A stretch of 28,351 nucleotides of DNA from Glaciecola sp. UBA2563 (GCA_002340325.1 DDLV01000058.1:1-28351); one strand, 5' to 3'. Counted from the stretch's first letter, positions 1 through 8,353 are shown. Made by a program: numbers and translations. The notes: a model not told the origin generated them from the sequence alone.

Positions 1-12
1 CCCATTCCAAAG

Positions 13-38
13 AAACCCAGCAGGCGCTGGGTTTTTTT
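13..38 (+). terminator. Rho-independent terminator of an upstream off-window gene
   Basis: A perfect 9-bp stem (13-21 with 26-34) closes a 4-nt loop and runs into seven T residues on the plus strand. It ends a plus-strand gene that lies to the left of the window. It could also act weakly on the minus strand, since the other arm is preceded by only a few A residues. Confidence 0.85.
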
Positions 39-156
39 ATGTCTGTTTAAGATGTGAAATAGTTTGGGATTCACTGCTTGAGAGTATTTGATTGTCCCTA
101 TACAAGTCACTAGGATTCACAATCCTAAAGACCCAGCTAAATCTGTCTTTTTAGGT

Positions 157-600
157 TTACCAACTTCCTGTATTCGGCATAGAAAGCCAAGGTTCAGCTG
201 CAGGTAAATGATTACCTTTTTGCAGCAATTCTATAGAGATACCATCGGGAGATTTCACAAAAGCCATATGCCCATCTCTAGGCGGCCTAAGGATCGTTAC
301 ATCATTTTCTTTAAGGCGTTGGCAGACATCGTAGATATTATCAACGCGAAAGGCGAGATGCCCAAATGCTCTGCCGTTTCCATAGTCTTCAGTATTGTCC
401 CAATTATACGTGAGTTCAATTAAAGGTCCTTTGCGAGATTTGGCTAATTCAAGGTCTTTTTCTGCTGATAAAAATACCAAAGTGAACCTGCCTTTTTCGT
501 TATCTATACGATGAGTTTCAATCAAGCCAAGGAGTTCGCAAAAAAAATGAAGTGTTTTTTGCAAGTCTTTGACTCTTATCATTGTGTGTAAATATTGCAT
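157..600 (-). CDS. VOC-family (glyoxalase I-like) protein
   Basis: A single vicinal-oxygen-chelate protein of 147 residues, related to lactoylglutathione lyase, which isomerises the methylglyoxal-glutathione adduct. Four likely metal ligands in the GloA pattern are visible: His5 in LHTMIRV, Glu in PLIELTYNW, His in GHLAFRV and Glu near the end in SPDGISIELL. The C-terminal run RPPRDGHMAFVKSPDG and the tail EPWLSMPNTGSW resemble a subfamily common in alphaproteobacteria that is usually annotated only as VOC family. I prefer the ATG at 600 over a GTG nine bases upstream because GloA proteins begin M-x-x-L-H-T. The Shine-Dalgarno sequence is weak either way. The substrate is not certain, so no symbol is given. 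Confidence 0.85.
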   Translation of the reverse strand: MQYLHTMIRVKDLQKTLHFFCELLGLIETHRIDNEKGRFTLVFLSAEKDLELAKSRKGPLIELTYNWDNTEDYGNGRAFGHLAFRVDNIYDVCQRLKENDVTILRPPRDGHMAFVKSPDGISIELLQKGNHLPAAEPWLSMPNTGSW

Positions 601-696
601 ATAAACCACTCAATAAAATGAAGGTATGGTTGCTTTGAAAGCATTGAACGTTTAGTCGATGCGATCACCTAACGCATCGAATTGATGAAAATTTGC

Positions 697-753
697 AAAA
701 ACTAGGGCGGAAGTATTTTAATAGGGTTCAAACAAAAAGATATTACACCGCCC
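697..753 (-). terminator. Possible terminator after the YkvA-family gene
   Basis: On the minus strand, GGGCGG (753-748) pairs with CCGCCC (710-705) and is followed by TAG and five T residues. The loop is long (about 37 nt), with partial extra pairing inside. It lies just past the stop of the gene ending at 762. A GC-rich closing stem plus a T tract supports a terminator, but the long loop lowers confidence. Confidence 0.4.
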
Positions 754-761
754 GTTTTAAT

Positions 762-1307
762 TTACATAATACGACCGAATACGCGACGTCTTCCCTTTGT
801 AGATTTGTTTCGACGCATTCGGGACCTGAGTTCAGTTCTTTTGTTGTCTAACCAATCTTCTCTGCCGATGCTGCCGCCCCTGCGTCGTTGCTCAGTGCTT
901 CGATAGGCACAGAAAGCTTGATACGCTTCTAAGTCTTCTGATAAATCCTGAATAACTAGCTCCATCATGATCGTATCATCTATGTAGCCTAAACCAGGTA
1001 TTGAATCTGGGATAAGGTCTTGAGGTTCCGCAAAATACGCAAGAGACGTTAAAACTTCTATGCGTTCGTCTTCTGGCATTTTCCATTCCTGATCCTGCAA
1101 TGACTGTATAAGAAGCTCAAATGAAACGAGTCTTTTTGCAACGAAGTCTGGCACTCTCGCTGCCTCCATTTCATCACATAGCGCAAGCGCGTTTTCAATA
1201 ATAGTTTCTTCAGGCAACTCTTTAGTCTTTTCGATTGCCGCAAGCATAAGTTCTTTAAAATGTTCTAAATCACTGTCGTTAAGTTGAATATGGATATCCA
1301 ATGCCAC
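762..1307 (-). CDS. YkvA-family (DUF1232) protein
   Basis: A 181-residue protein carrying the DUF1232/YkvA signature in its C-terminal half: YFAEPQDLIPDSIPGLGYID followed by D-T-I and a hydrophobic stretch. Members are small proteins with unknown function, often membrane-associated. I place the start at the GTG at 1307 because AGGAG (1319-1315) sits 7 nt upstream, while the longer open frame to 1376 has no ribosome site. The C-terminus is very basic (RRRR/KGRRRVFGRIM), suggesting binding to nucleic acid or acidic membrane lipid; that is inference. The gene is divergent from the SemiSWEET gene, with about 95 bp between the starts. Confidence 0.8.
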   Translation of the reverse strand: MALDIHIQLNDSDLEHFKELMLAAIEKTKELPEETIIENALALCDEMEAARVPDFVAKRLVSFELLIQSLQDQEWKMPEDERIEVLTSLAYFAEPQDLIPDSIPGLGYIDDTIMMELVIQDLSEDLEAYQAFCAYRSTEQRRRGGSIGREDWLDNKRTELRSRMRRNKSTKGRRRVFGRIM

Positions 1308-1402
1308 CTTTATTCTCCTAATTTTCTGGGTCTCAAACGAAATTTCGTTTTGGATTTCTATGCTAGTATTAAGCAAATCGAAGCTGCTTTCAACTTACAC
1401 GT

Positions 1403-1681
1403 ATGGATATTCAAATAATTGGTTATATCGCCGCCATCTGCACCAGCCTTTCATTTCTTCCACAGGCGCTAAAAGTGATAAAGACTAAGGACACTGAAGC
1501 GTTGTCTCTCTCGATGTATTCTATTTTTACGTTTGGCGTAATAATGTGGTTGGTATATGCGCTATTAATTTGGGATATGCCAATGATTTTCGCTAACACT
1601 GTAACATTAACACTGGCACTTATTATTTTCTTGTTGAAGGTAAAACACACATTGCAATCAGCTTCTAGTCAAGGGAATTAA
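1403..1681 (+). CDS. SemiSWEET family (PQ-loop/MtN3) transporter
   Basis: A 92-residue membrane protein with the single three-helix bundle typical of bacterial SemiSWEETs, which dimerise to move sugars across the inner membrane. Helix 1 is followed by the PQ motif in SFLPQALKVIKTKDTEALSL, then SMYSIFTFGVIMWLVYALLI and NTVTLTLALIIFLLKV form helices 2 and 3. The length matches the family. The start ATG has no obvious Shine-Dalgarno sequence, so translation may be weak or leaderless. It shares a short divergent intergenic region with the YkvA-family gene. The transported solute cannot be told from sequence. Confidence 0.9.
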   Translation: MDIQIIGYIAAICTSLSFLPQALKVIKTKDTEALSLSMYSIFTFGVIMWLVYALLIWDMPMIFANTVTLTLALIIFLLKVKHTLQSASSQGN

Positions 1682-1785
1682 ATAACACCTACAGAGAGTA
1701 CTTTATGTGTTAAGTAGTAAAAGTTTCATTTGGCTAAATGCAATAATATAGTAGTCATAGTAGTCGATAAACAACAAAGTTATAT

Positions 1786-2436
1786 TTATGCCATATCCAA
1801 TAAGGCAATGATCAATTTTTCGATACCTTCATCTGCTTCTACCAAATTCTGCGCTAGCATATATGCAGGTGTCGTTACCACCTTTTCTTTTTCATCAATT
1901 ACTATATCCGTAACTGAACAATTAACATGTACACCACCCACTTGTTCAATGGCATTTGCAGTGTCTTGATCTGTACCAATTGTCAATTTGGTCTGTTTAG
2001 GGTGTATATGAGGAATTAGGGCAGGTGCAATACACATATAGCCAATTGGTTTGTTCGCGTCAGAAAAATCCAAAAGCGATGTTTTAATGTCAGGTGATAT
2101 TGCCGCATCTTTACCATTAATAGCAAAATCGCAAAGGTTTTTAGCGGCACCAAATCCACCGGGAAGAACAACTGCATCGAAGTCGACTGGAGATAATTCA
2201 GTGAGAGGCGAAATTTCGCCACGCGCGATTCGGGCGGATTCAACCAGTATATTGCGTTTTTCTACTGTCACTTCACCTGTTAGATGATTGATGGTGTGCA
2301 TCTGTTCTCTATCTGGTGCAAAGCATTGATACGAAGCACCTTGTTTTGCAATATGTAACAATGTAAGCACTGCTTCGTTAATTTCAGCACCATCGTATAC
2401 ACCAGAACCGGATAAAATCACCGCGACCTTTTTCAT
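1786..2436 (-). CDS. elbB: ElbB, isoprenoid biosynthesis glyoxalase (DJ-1/GATase1-like)
   Basis: A 216-residue cytoplasmic protein of the class I glutamine amidotransferase-like/DJ-1 superfamily, essentially the same length as E. coli ElbB. The N-terminus KKVAVILSGSGVYDGAEINE and the nucleophile elbow GYMCIAPALIPHI with its Cys are diagnostic. ElbB has glyoxalase activity in vitro and was linked genetically to isoprenoid synthesis; its cellular role remains loosely defined. The start at 2436 matches the family; an upstream in-frame extension to 2487 is not supported by homologous N-termini. The gene stands alone on the minus strand. Confidence 0.92.
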   Translation of the reverse strand: MKKVAVILSGSGVYDGAEINEAVLTLLHIAKQGASYQCFAPDREQMHTINHLTGEVTVEKRNILVESARIARGEISPLTELSPVDFDAVVLPGGFGAAKNLCDFAINGKDAAISPDIKTSLLDFSDANKPIGYMCIAPALIPHIHPKQTKLTIGTDQDTANAIEQVGGVHVNCSVTDIVIDEKEKVVTTPAYMLAQNLVEADEGIEKLIIALLDMA

Positions 2437-2661
2437 GTTGACTATACCTATTTGTTTTATATTTTTTCTACAAAAGCTTTGTGACAAATCAGAGTGTTAT
2501 CATTATATTAACTCTGAGTTTATATACCCAAAATAATAACCTAGCGTTTTGCAAAAAGCCAAGTAGTATCAAGCTACTGAATGCTCTTTATCTGTGCTAT
2601 GTTTTTAGTTTCAAATAAAGTAACATGCGTGCTCCATAAATTTACCCAGAGAAAAAGGAAT

Positions 2662-2802
2662 ATGCAGATGTCTGATGACGGTAATTTTAAAGAAGCATTT
2701 AATTGGTGGTACGTTCTCGGAATTTTGTTGGCATTACTTGCGTTTCCTTTAATGCATATTGTCGCTGGGGTGTATGTGTTTATACTTAGTAACTTGTCTT
2801 AG
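2662..2802 (+). CDS. 46-residue single-pass membrane protein, hypothetical
   Basis: A short gene starting MQMSDDGNFKEAFNWWYVLG, followed by one long hydrophobic stretch that reaches almost to the C-terminus. The frame opens further upstream (2581), but an AAAGGA sequence directly precedes the ATG at 2662 and the upstream part looks non-membrane and uncommon, so I chose 2662. It lies 17 bp before apt on the same strand and may be co-transcribed with it. I do not recognise the family. The predicted topology is a short acidic, soluble N-terminus and one helix in the inner membrane. Confidence 0.6.
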   Translation: MQMSDDGNFKEAFNWWYVLGILLALLAFPLMHIVAGVYVFILSNLS

Positions 2803-2819
2803 AGGTTAGATTAAAGTTC

Positions 2820-3356
2820 ATGTCTTCAGACCTGATCAAAGCAGCTGTAAAAACGGTCCCCGACTATCCGAAACCGGGCATAATGTTTAGAGATGTTACA
2901 AGTATTCTTAGTCGTCCAGATATATTTAAAGCAACAATAGATCATCTAGTCTCTCAATATAAAAATAATGGTTTTGACAAAGTTGTTGGAACAGAAGCGC
3001 GAGGTTTTTTATTTGGCGCGCCACTAGCCCTAGCCATGGGTATAAGTTTTGTTCCAGTGCGTAAGCCTGGAAAATTGCCAAGAGAAGTCATAACAGAAGC
3101 CTATGAACTTGAATATGGTATGGATCAATTAGAAATTCACAAGGATGATGTCTTACCCGGGGAAAAGGTCCTGATGATTGATGATTTGCTTGCGACGGGC
3201 GGGACAATATTAGCCACTGCGAAATTATTGAGAAGACTTGGAGCAGAAGCCCAGCATGCAGGATTTGTCATTTCGCTTCCCGATATTGGTGGAGAATCTA
3301 AATTGGTTGATGCTGGCATCACAGCCTTTTCAATATGTGCATTTGAAGGGGAATAG
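2820..3356 (+). CDS. apt: Adenine phosphoribosyltransferase
   Basis: Apt converts adenine and PRPP to AMP and pyrophosphate in purine salvage, in the cytoplasm. The 178-residue protein shows the type I phosphoribosyltransferase PRPP loop VLMIDDLLATGGT around residues 117-129, the N-terminal VPDYPKPGIMFRDVTSIL and the adenine-site segment GTEARGFLFGAPLA. Length matches E. coli Apt closely. Nine bases separate its stop from dnaX, and the order apt-dnaX-ybaB-recR is conserved in gammaproteobacteria, so co-transcription is likely. An AGAGGT sequence about 14 nt upstream is a slightly distant ribosome site. Confidence 0.97.
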   Translation: MSSDLIKAAVKTVPDYPKPGIMFRDVTSILSRPDIFKATIDHLVSQYKNNGFDKVVGTEARGFLFGAPLALAMGISFVPVRKPGKLPREVITEAYELEYGMDQLEIHKDDVLPGEKVLMIDDLLATGGTILATAKLLRRLGAEAQHAGFVISLPDIGGESKLVDAGITAFSICAFEGE

Positions 3357-3365
3357 TTTGATCGC

Positions 3366-5309
3366 ATGAGTTATCAGGTACTAGCGCGAAAATGGCGACC
3401 ACAGACATTTTCTGAATTGGTAGGGCAGGATCATGTTGTCAAAGCAATTTCAAATGCGCTGAATAATGATAAGTTGCATCATGCTTATTTATTCACTGGT
3501 ACAAGGGGTGTCGGAAAAACCACCATAGCCAGAATTTTTGCTAAAAGTATAAATTGTGAAGTTGGTCAGAGCGATACGCCTTGTGGCAAATGCGATACCT
3601 GTATTGATATTAATGATGGAAGATACGTTGATTTACTCGAAATTGACGCTGCATCGAGGACAAAGGTAGAGGATACGCGCGAACTTCTAGACAATGTGCA
3701 ATACAAGCCGTCAAGAGGCCGCTACAAAGTTTATTTGATAGATGAAGTACATATGCTGTCAAAACACAGCTTCAACGCGCTCCTAAAGACTTTGGAAGAA
3801 CCTCCTGAACACGTCAAGTTCTTGTTAGCTACCACAGACCCACAAAAACTTCCCATCACTGTGCTTTCAAGATGTTTGCAATTCAATTTAAAACAACTAA
3901 CTAAAGAACAGATTGCAACGCAGTTATCACATATCTTGAAGCAAGAACATGTTCAGTTTGACGATCAATCTCTTTCAATATTGGCTACTTCCGCCAATGG
4001 AAGTATGCGAGATGCGTTAAGCTTAACTGACCAAGCGCTTGCACAAGGTAACAATGTGCTCGTAAAGAGCGATGTTGCGAATATGCTTGGACTTCTAGAC
4101 AACACACTCGTACTCAAAATTGTTAAAAGTATTATCGATAAAGATAAGAACGAATGTTTAACGCTATTCGCTAGGTTGTGCGAAGACGCGCCAGATTTTA
4201 ATCAAGTGCTGTCTCAACTTATGGCTTGCTTGCACCAAATAAGCCTAACGCAAATTATTCCTGACATATGTAAACTCGAAACCAGTCATCCACGTGCTGT
4301 CTACACGCTAGCTAGGTCCTCGTCAAAGGAACAAGTACAACTACTATATCAGATAGCTCTGCAAGGAAAGCGAGATTTACCTTTTGCGCCTGACCCGAGA
4401 ACAGGCGCTGAAATGACTTTACTTCGAATGTTAGTATTTACGCCAGAACCAAAACACATCGTATCGATTAAAAACTTTTTAGTAGACGATGAAGAGAACG
4501 AGAAAAATCTGTCAGAGGATTCAAATTCCAAATACGAATACGTCCAAACCGATTCACCGTCATGCGAAGCTGAAGATAATGTTCCTGAGGTAACTGAAAC
4601 TGCCTCTACGGTGCAGCAAGACTTATCTCAGGTAGCAAATAATGACCTTGATTCTGAGCTTAGAAGCTCTTCTGCTAATGAACCGACTGAAATAGAAAGC
4701 ATAAACCAAGACCAAGTTCTCTTGGAAAAAACACGCCAGAATATGGCAGCGCTTGACGATTTGTTACAATCTGACCCGAAGGAGGGGGCACAAACTCCTG
4801 AAAAAAAGCCTGAATTAGAAACTGCTGAATCGACACAAGATTCAGGTGGTTTGGATATCGTTAGCCTTCCATTTGCAAAATTTCAAGAAAAAATAAAACC
4901 TAGATTGGATAATGGCGATAAGCTTCTGAGAGCTTCGCAAATTGATGACTGGAGTAACTTAATTAGTCAGTTGGATGTTGATGGGTTCGCGAAGCAGCTA
5001 CTTTTGCACGCAAGACTGGACCAGATAAGGGACAGTTTTTTCTTAAGCATAAACCAAAATTGTAAGCACTTAACGGAAGAATCCATTATATTAGACGCAC
5101 AGCGAGCGTTGTCGTCAAAGTTCGGTAGGCCCATAACGCTGCATATTGAAGAAGATGACGTTTATAATTCGCCCATTCAACTGCAAGGGTGCATTACTGA
5201 TATGCGTAATGCGTTTGCAAGAGAAGTGGTTGAGAGTGATGATAAAATCCAACGCGTAATCGCGGCATTTGATGCAAAAATAATCGAAAGCAGCATCAAA
5301 CCAAAATAA
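3366..5309 (+). CDS. dnaX: DNA polymerase III tau subunit (and gamma by frameshift)
   Basis: The full 647-residue product is tau, the clamp-loader ATPase that also tethers polymerase cores and the DnaB helicase. Visible are Walker A GTRGVGKT at residues 45-52, the zinc Cys set C64/C73/C76/C79, the Walker B region YLIDEVHML, the TLEEPPEHVKFLLATT segment and the SRC motif (LSRCLQF). Residues about 365-485 form a low-complexity acidic linker, and the C-terminal part is the tau-specific domain. Inside the linker a slippery A AAA AAG is in frame and a TGA follows in the -1 frame, so a 482-residue gamma is expected, as in E. coli. ybaB starts 19 bp after the stop. Confidence 0.97.
   Translation: MSYQVLARKWRPQTFSELVGQDHVVKAISNALNNDKLHHAYLFTGTRGVGKTTIARIFAKSINCEVGQSDTPCGKCDTCIDINDGRYVDLLEIDAASRTKVEDTRELLDNVQYKPSRGRYKVYLIDEVHMLSKHSFNALLKTLEEPPEHVKFLLATTDPQKLPITVLSRCLQFNLKQLTKEQIATQLSHILKQEHVQFDDQSLSILATSANGSMRDALSLTDQALAQGNNVLVKSDVANMLGLLDNTLVLKIVKSIIDKDKNECLTLFARLCEDAPDFNQVLSQLMACLHQISLTQIIPDICKLETSHPRAVYTLARSSSKEQVQLLYQIALQGKRDLPFAPDPRTGAEMTLLRMLVFTPEPKHIVSIKNFLVDDEENEKNLSEDSNSKYEYVQTDSPSCEAEDNVPEVTETASTVQQDLSQVANNDLDSELRSSSANEPTEIESINQDQVLLEKTRQNMAALDDLLQSDPKEGAQTPEKKPELETAESTQDSGGLDIVSLPFAKFQEKIKPRLDNGDKLLRASQIDDWSNLISQLDVDGFAKQLLLHARLDQIRDSFFLSINQNCKHLTEESIILDAQRALSSKFGRPITLHIEEDDVYNSPIQLQGCITDMRNAFAREVVESDDKIQRVIAAFDAKIIESSIKPK
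4779..4846 (+). promoter_or_regulatory. Programmed -1 ribosomal frameshift cassette in dnaX
   Basis: The heptamer A AAA AAG occupies 4802-4808 in the exact phase needed (GAA AAA AAG in the zero frame). In the -1 frame the next codons are GCC and TGA (4811-4813). Upstream, AAGGAGGGGG (4779-4788) resembles the internal Shine-Dalgarno stimulator of E. coli dnaX. Downstream, 4825-4831 can pair perfectly with 4839-4845 (7 bp, 7-nt loop), and an alternative 7-bp pairing exists between 4809-4815 and 4840-4846. All three parts of the E. coli signal are thus present. Gamma would be 482 residues, ending in Glu-Lys-Lys-Ala. Confidence 0.85.
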
Positions 5310-5328
5310 ATTATTTAGAGAGGAATAT

Positions 5329-5655
5329 ATGTTTAAAGGTGGCATGGGCAATATGATGAAACAAGCCCAACAAATGCAAGAGAAGATGAAAAGAGCGCAA
5401 GACGAATTGGCGAATTTGGAAGTCGTCGGTGAGTCTGGAGCAGGCATGGTTAAAGTCACGATGACCTGTAACCACAATGTCAAAAGAGTAGAAATTGACG
5501 ATAGTCTCTTAGAAGATGATAAAGAAATTGTTGAAGACCTTGTAGCTGCAGCTTGTAATGATGCAGTGAGAAGAGTGCAGGAAGCATCACAACAAAAGAT
5601 GTCTGAGGTTACCGGCGGTTTAAATTTACCAGCGGGATTCAAAATGCCCTTTTAG
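5329..5655 (+). CDS. ybaB: YbaB/EbfC nucleoid-associated protein
   Basis: A 108-residue DNA-binding protein that dimerises into a tweezer-like fold and coats the nucleoid. The N-terminus MFKGGMGNMMKQAQQMQEKM and the end TGGLNLPAGFKMPF are characteristic of the family. A good ribosome site (AGAGAGGA) precedes the ATG. It sits between dnaX and recR, its conserved position in gammaproteobacteria, and may assist RecR-linked repair, which is inference from genomic context. Confidence 0.96.
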   Translation: MFKGGMGNMMKQAQQMQEKMKRAQDELANLEVVGESGAGMVKVTMTCNHNVKRVEIDDSLLEDDKEIVEDLVAAACNDAVRRVQEASQQKMSEVTGGLNLPAGFKMPF

Positions 5656-5679
5656 CTAGCTGGCGCAAATCAAACAAAT

Positions 5680-6279
5680 ATGTCATTTAGCCCTTTAATA
5701 GATGAGTTAATAACAGCACTGAAGATACTTCCAGGTGTTGGTCAAAAATCTGCACAGCGCATGGCCTTTCAGTTGCTGGAGAGACACAGAGACGGCGCAC
5801 TAAAACTCAGTCATACACTCGAAGTCGCTATGCGCGATATTAACAATTGTGCAAATTGTAGAACGTTCACCGAAAACACATTATGTTCAATATGTGAAAA
5901 CCCAGCCCGTGCAGAGAATGGTCAAATTTGCGTTGTTGAGTCTCCTCAAGATGTATCTGCAATAGAATCTACTGCACATTTTCAAGGACAGTATTTTGTT
6001 TTAATGGGGCATCTCTCACCCATCGATGGGGTAGGACCTCGCGAGTTACATTTAGACTTGTTAGATAAAAGACTGCAGAACGATAAAATAAAAGAAGTTA
6101 TTCTCGCAACAAACCCTACAGTAGAGGGCGAGGCAACTGCGCATTATATCTCTCAGATGTGTAAAAAATACGAAATTGAAACGACCAGAATTGCTCACGG
6201 TGTGCCAGTTGGCGGAGAGCTTGAATATATAGATGGCAATACGCTAACTCACGCTTTCACCGGAAGGCGCAAATTTTAA
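5680..6279 (+). CDS. recR: Recombination mediator protein RecR
   Basis: RecR works with RecO and RecF to load RecA at gaps coated with SSB. The 199-residue protein contains the helix-hairpin-helix region LKILPGVGQKSAQRMAFQLL, the four-Cys zinc motif (CANCRTFTENTLCSICEN) and the Toprim segment beginning ICVVESPQDVSAIE. The C-terminus ALTHAFTGRRKF-type ending matches the family. It starts 24 bp after the ybaB stop and likely shares its transcript. No clear terminator follows before htpG. Confidence 0.97.
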   Translation: MSFSPLIDELITALKILPGVGQKSAQRMAFQLLERHRDGALKLSHTLEVAMRDINNCANCRTFTENTLCSICENPARAENGQICVVESPQDVSAIESTAHFQGQYFVLMGHLSPIDGVGPRELHLDLLDKRLQNDKIKEVILATNPTVEGEATAHYISQMCKKYEIETTRIAHGVPVGGELEYIDGNTLTHAFTGRRKF

Positions 6280-6310
6280 CGAATAAACCCACAATTTTTG
6301 CTTGCTTCTA

Positions 6311-6337
6311 TTGAATTATCTTTGAGTGTCCTCACTT
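6311..6337 (+). promoter_or_regulatory. Candidate sigma32 promoter of htpG
   Basis: TTGAAT (6311-6316) is separated by 13 nt from CCTCACTT (6330-6337), resembling the heat-shock consensus CTTGAAA and CCCCATNT. The same 13-nt spacing occurs at ibpA in this window. The -10 half is imperfect, so this is moderate evidence strengthened by htpG being a classic heat-shock gene. Confidence 0.45.
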
Positions 6338-6382
6338 ATAAAATTGCAAAATTTTAACAATATCCAATAGGAGAGACTTGCA

Positions 6383-8305
6383 ATGGCTGAAACGGTCCAA
6401 CAAGAAACTCACGGGTTTCAAACAGAAGTAAAACAACTTCTGAATTTGATGATCCATTCACTGTATTCCAACAAAGAAATTTTTCTTCGCGAACTTGTCT
6501 CTAATGCAGCTGATGCTTCTGACAAGTTGAGATTCAAAGCGCTATCAGACAATACGTTGTATGACGGTGACGGTGAGCTGCGTGTGCGTATAAGTGCTAA
6601 TAAAGACGCTGGCACCATTACCATTAGTGATAACGGCATCGGGATGAATAAAGATGAAGTCATCACAAATCTTGGCACAATAGCAAAGTCAGGTACCGCC
6701 GAATTTTTTAGTCAATTGTCTGGTGATCAAGCCAAAGATTCTCAACTAATTGGTCAGTTTGGTGTTGGGTTTTATTCAGCGTTTATTATTGCTGACAAGG
6801 TCATTGTAAATACCCGTGCTGCAGGCGCAGCAGTCGATGAAGCTGTGCAGTGGGAGTCTGAAGGAGAGGGTGAATTCAAGATTGCATCCATTGAGAAAGA
6901 TGCACGAGGCACAGAGATAATCCTTCATGTTAAAGAGGAAGAGAAAGAGTTTTTAGATGATTGGAAATTGCGTTCTGTTATCACAAAATACTCTGACCAT
7001 ATCAGTATTCCCGTTGAAATGTTCAAAGAAGAAGTACCAGAAAGTGATGGCCCTGATGGTGAGAAAATACTGGGAACACCTGCGACCTGGGAAGCAATAA
7101 ATAAAGCGACTGCGCTTTGGACACGAGATAAATCAGAAATCTCTGAAGACGAATACAAAGAATTCTATAAGCACGTGTCACATGATTTTGCCGATCCGCT
7201 TACATGGTCACATAATAAAGTTGAAGGGAAAACTGAGTATACGAGTTTGTTGTATATCCCAAGCAAGGCTCCTTATGATTTGTGGAACAGAGAGCAACAA
7301 AATGGACTAAAACTCTACGTGCAGCGTGTTTTTATCATGGACGATGCTGAACAGTTTTTACCTACCTACCTGCGTTTTGTGAAAGGGTTGTTGGACTCAA
7401 ACGATTTACCGTTGAATGTATCTAGAGAAATTTTGCAAGATAATAAGGTGTCTCAAGCCATTCGGCAGGGCTGTACTAAACGCATCCTTGGCATGCTTGA
7501 AAAAATGGCAAAGAATGATAGTGAACAGTATGCCAAATTTTACGCTGAATTCGGCAACGTATTAAAAGAAGGTCCGGCGGAGGACTTTGCAAACAAGGAT
7601 AAAATTGGTGGGTTGCTGCGCTTTGTCTCAACTCAGAACGAACATAATGACCCGGTAGTCTCGCTGGCTGAATACATCGAACGTATGCCGGAAGACCAAG
7701 AGAAAATTTATTATGTGACTGCGGATTCTTATCAGGCAGCGCGCACAAGTCCTCATCTGGAAATTTTCCGGAAAAAAGGAATCGAAGTCCTTTTGCTCGG
7801 TGAACGTATCGATGAATGGATGATGAATTATCTCACCGAGTTTAATGAAAAATCGTTCCAATCAGTAGCTAGTGCAGATGTTGATCTAAGCAGTACTGAT
7901 GACGAAGAAACTAAGCAAGCAAAAGAAGAAGCTGAAAAACAGGTTGAGGGCGTGCTTGAACGCATCAAGTCTTCATTAGGTGATAAAGTGGAAGAGGTTA
8001 AATTTACTCATCGCCTGACTGATTCGCCAGCCGTCATAGTGGCAAGTGAAAACAGCATGACAACGCAGATGGCTAAATTACTGCAGTCTGCAGGTCAGGA
8101 AGTCCCTGAACCTAAATACCACTTTGAACTAAACCCTGAGCATCAGCTTGTAAAGCTTATTGCAGACATACAGGATGAAGATCAGTTCAGTCAATGGTCT
8201 AACCTATTGTTTGACCAGGCCGCACTGAGTGAGCAGGGTAGTCTCAAAGACCCAGCAAGCTTTGTTACTAACTTAAATAGCCTACTGACTAAATTAGTCA
8301 AATAG
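6383..8305 (+). CDS. htpG: Molecular chaperone HtpG (bacterial Hsp90)
   Basis: An ATP-dependent homodimeric cytosolic chaperone, 640 residues (E. coli 624). The N-terminal GHKL ATPase shows RELVSNAADASDKLRF, ISDNGIGM and the lid GQFGVGFYSAF. The middle domain includes LYVQRVFIMDD and LPLNVSREILQ, and the C-terminal dimerisation domain ends with NSLLTKLVK. AGGAGA lies 8 nt upstream of the ATG. A sigma32-like promoter about 50 bp upstream suggests heat induction independent of recR. A strong terminator follows, so htpG is probably its own unit. Confidence 0.98.
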   Translation: MAETVQQETHGFQTEVKQLLNLMIHSLYSNKEIFLRELVSNAADASDKLRFKALSDNTLYDGDGELRVRISANKDAGTITISDNGIGMNKDEVITNLGTIAKSGTAEFFSQLSGDQAKDSQLIGQFGVGFYSAFIIADKVIVNTRAAGAAVDEAVQWESEGEGEFKIASIEKDARGTEIILHVKEEEKEFLDDWKLRSVITKYSDHISIPVEMFKEEVPESDGPDGEKILGTPATWEAINKATALWTRDKSEISEDEYKEFYKHVSHDFADPLTWSHNKVEGKTEYTSLLYIPSKAPYDLWNREQQNGLKLYVQRVFIMDDAEQFLPTYLRFVKGLLDSNDLPLNVSREILQDNKVSQAIRQGCTKRILGMLEKMAKNDSEQYAKFYAEFGNVLKEGPAEDFANKDKIGGLLRFVSTQNEHNDPVVSLAEYIERMPEDQEKIYYVTADSYQAARTSPHLEIFRKKGIEVLLLGERIDEWMMNYLTEFNEKSFQSVASADVDLSSTDDEETKQAKEEAEKQVEGVLERIKSSLGDKVEEVKFTHRLTDSPAVIVASENSMTTQMAKLLQSAGQEVPEPKYHFELNPEHQLVKLIADIQDEDQFSQWSNLLFDQAALSEQGSLKDPASFVTNLNSLLTKLVK

Positions 8306-8331
8306 AGCTTCGTACTCTTTATACTCATACT

Positions 8332-8353
8332 GGCCTCTTGTGAGGCCTTTTTT
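8332..8353 (+). terminator. Rho-independent terminator after htpG
   Basis: GGCCTC (8332-8337) and GAGGCC (8342-8347) form a perfect 6-bp GC-rich stem with a 4-nt loop followed by six T residues, 27 bp past the htpG stop. Confidence 0.9.

Noticed and set aside
656..680. 8-bp perfect inverted repeat TCGATGCG/CGCATCGA
   Set aside because: It lies before the VOC gene and could be an operator, but no T tract, promoter or known motif supports a specific role.
1730..1969. 79-codon plus-strand open frame after the SemiSWEET gene
   Set aside because: Largely antisense to the 3' end of elbB, with no ribosome site and no recognisable domain.
5115..5642. 175-codon minus-strand open frame over the dnaX end and ybaB
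   Set aside because: It is fully antisense to dnaX and ybaB, both strongly supported; composition is typical of a shadow frame.
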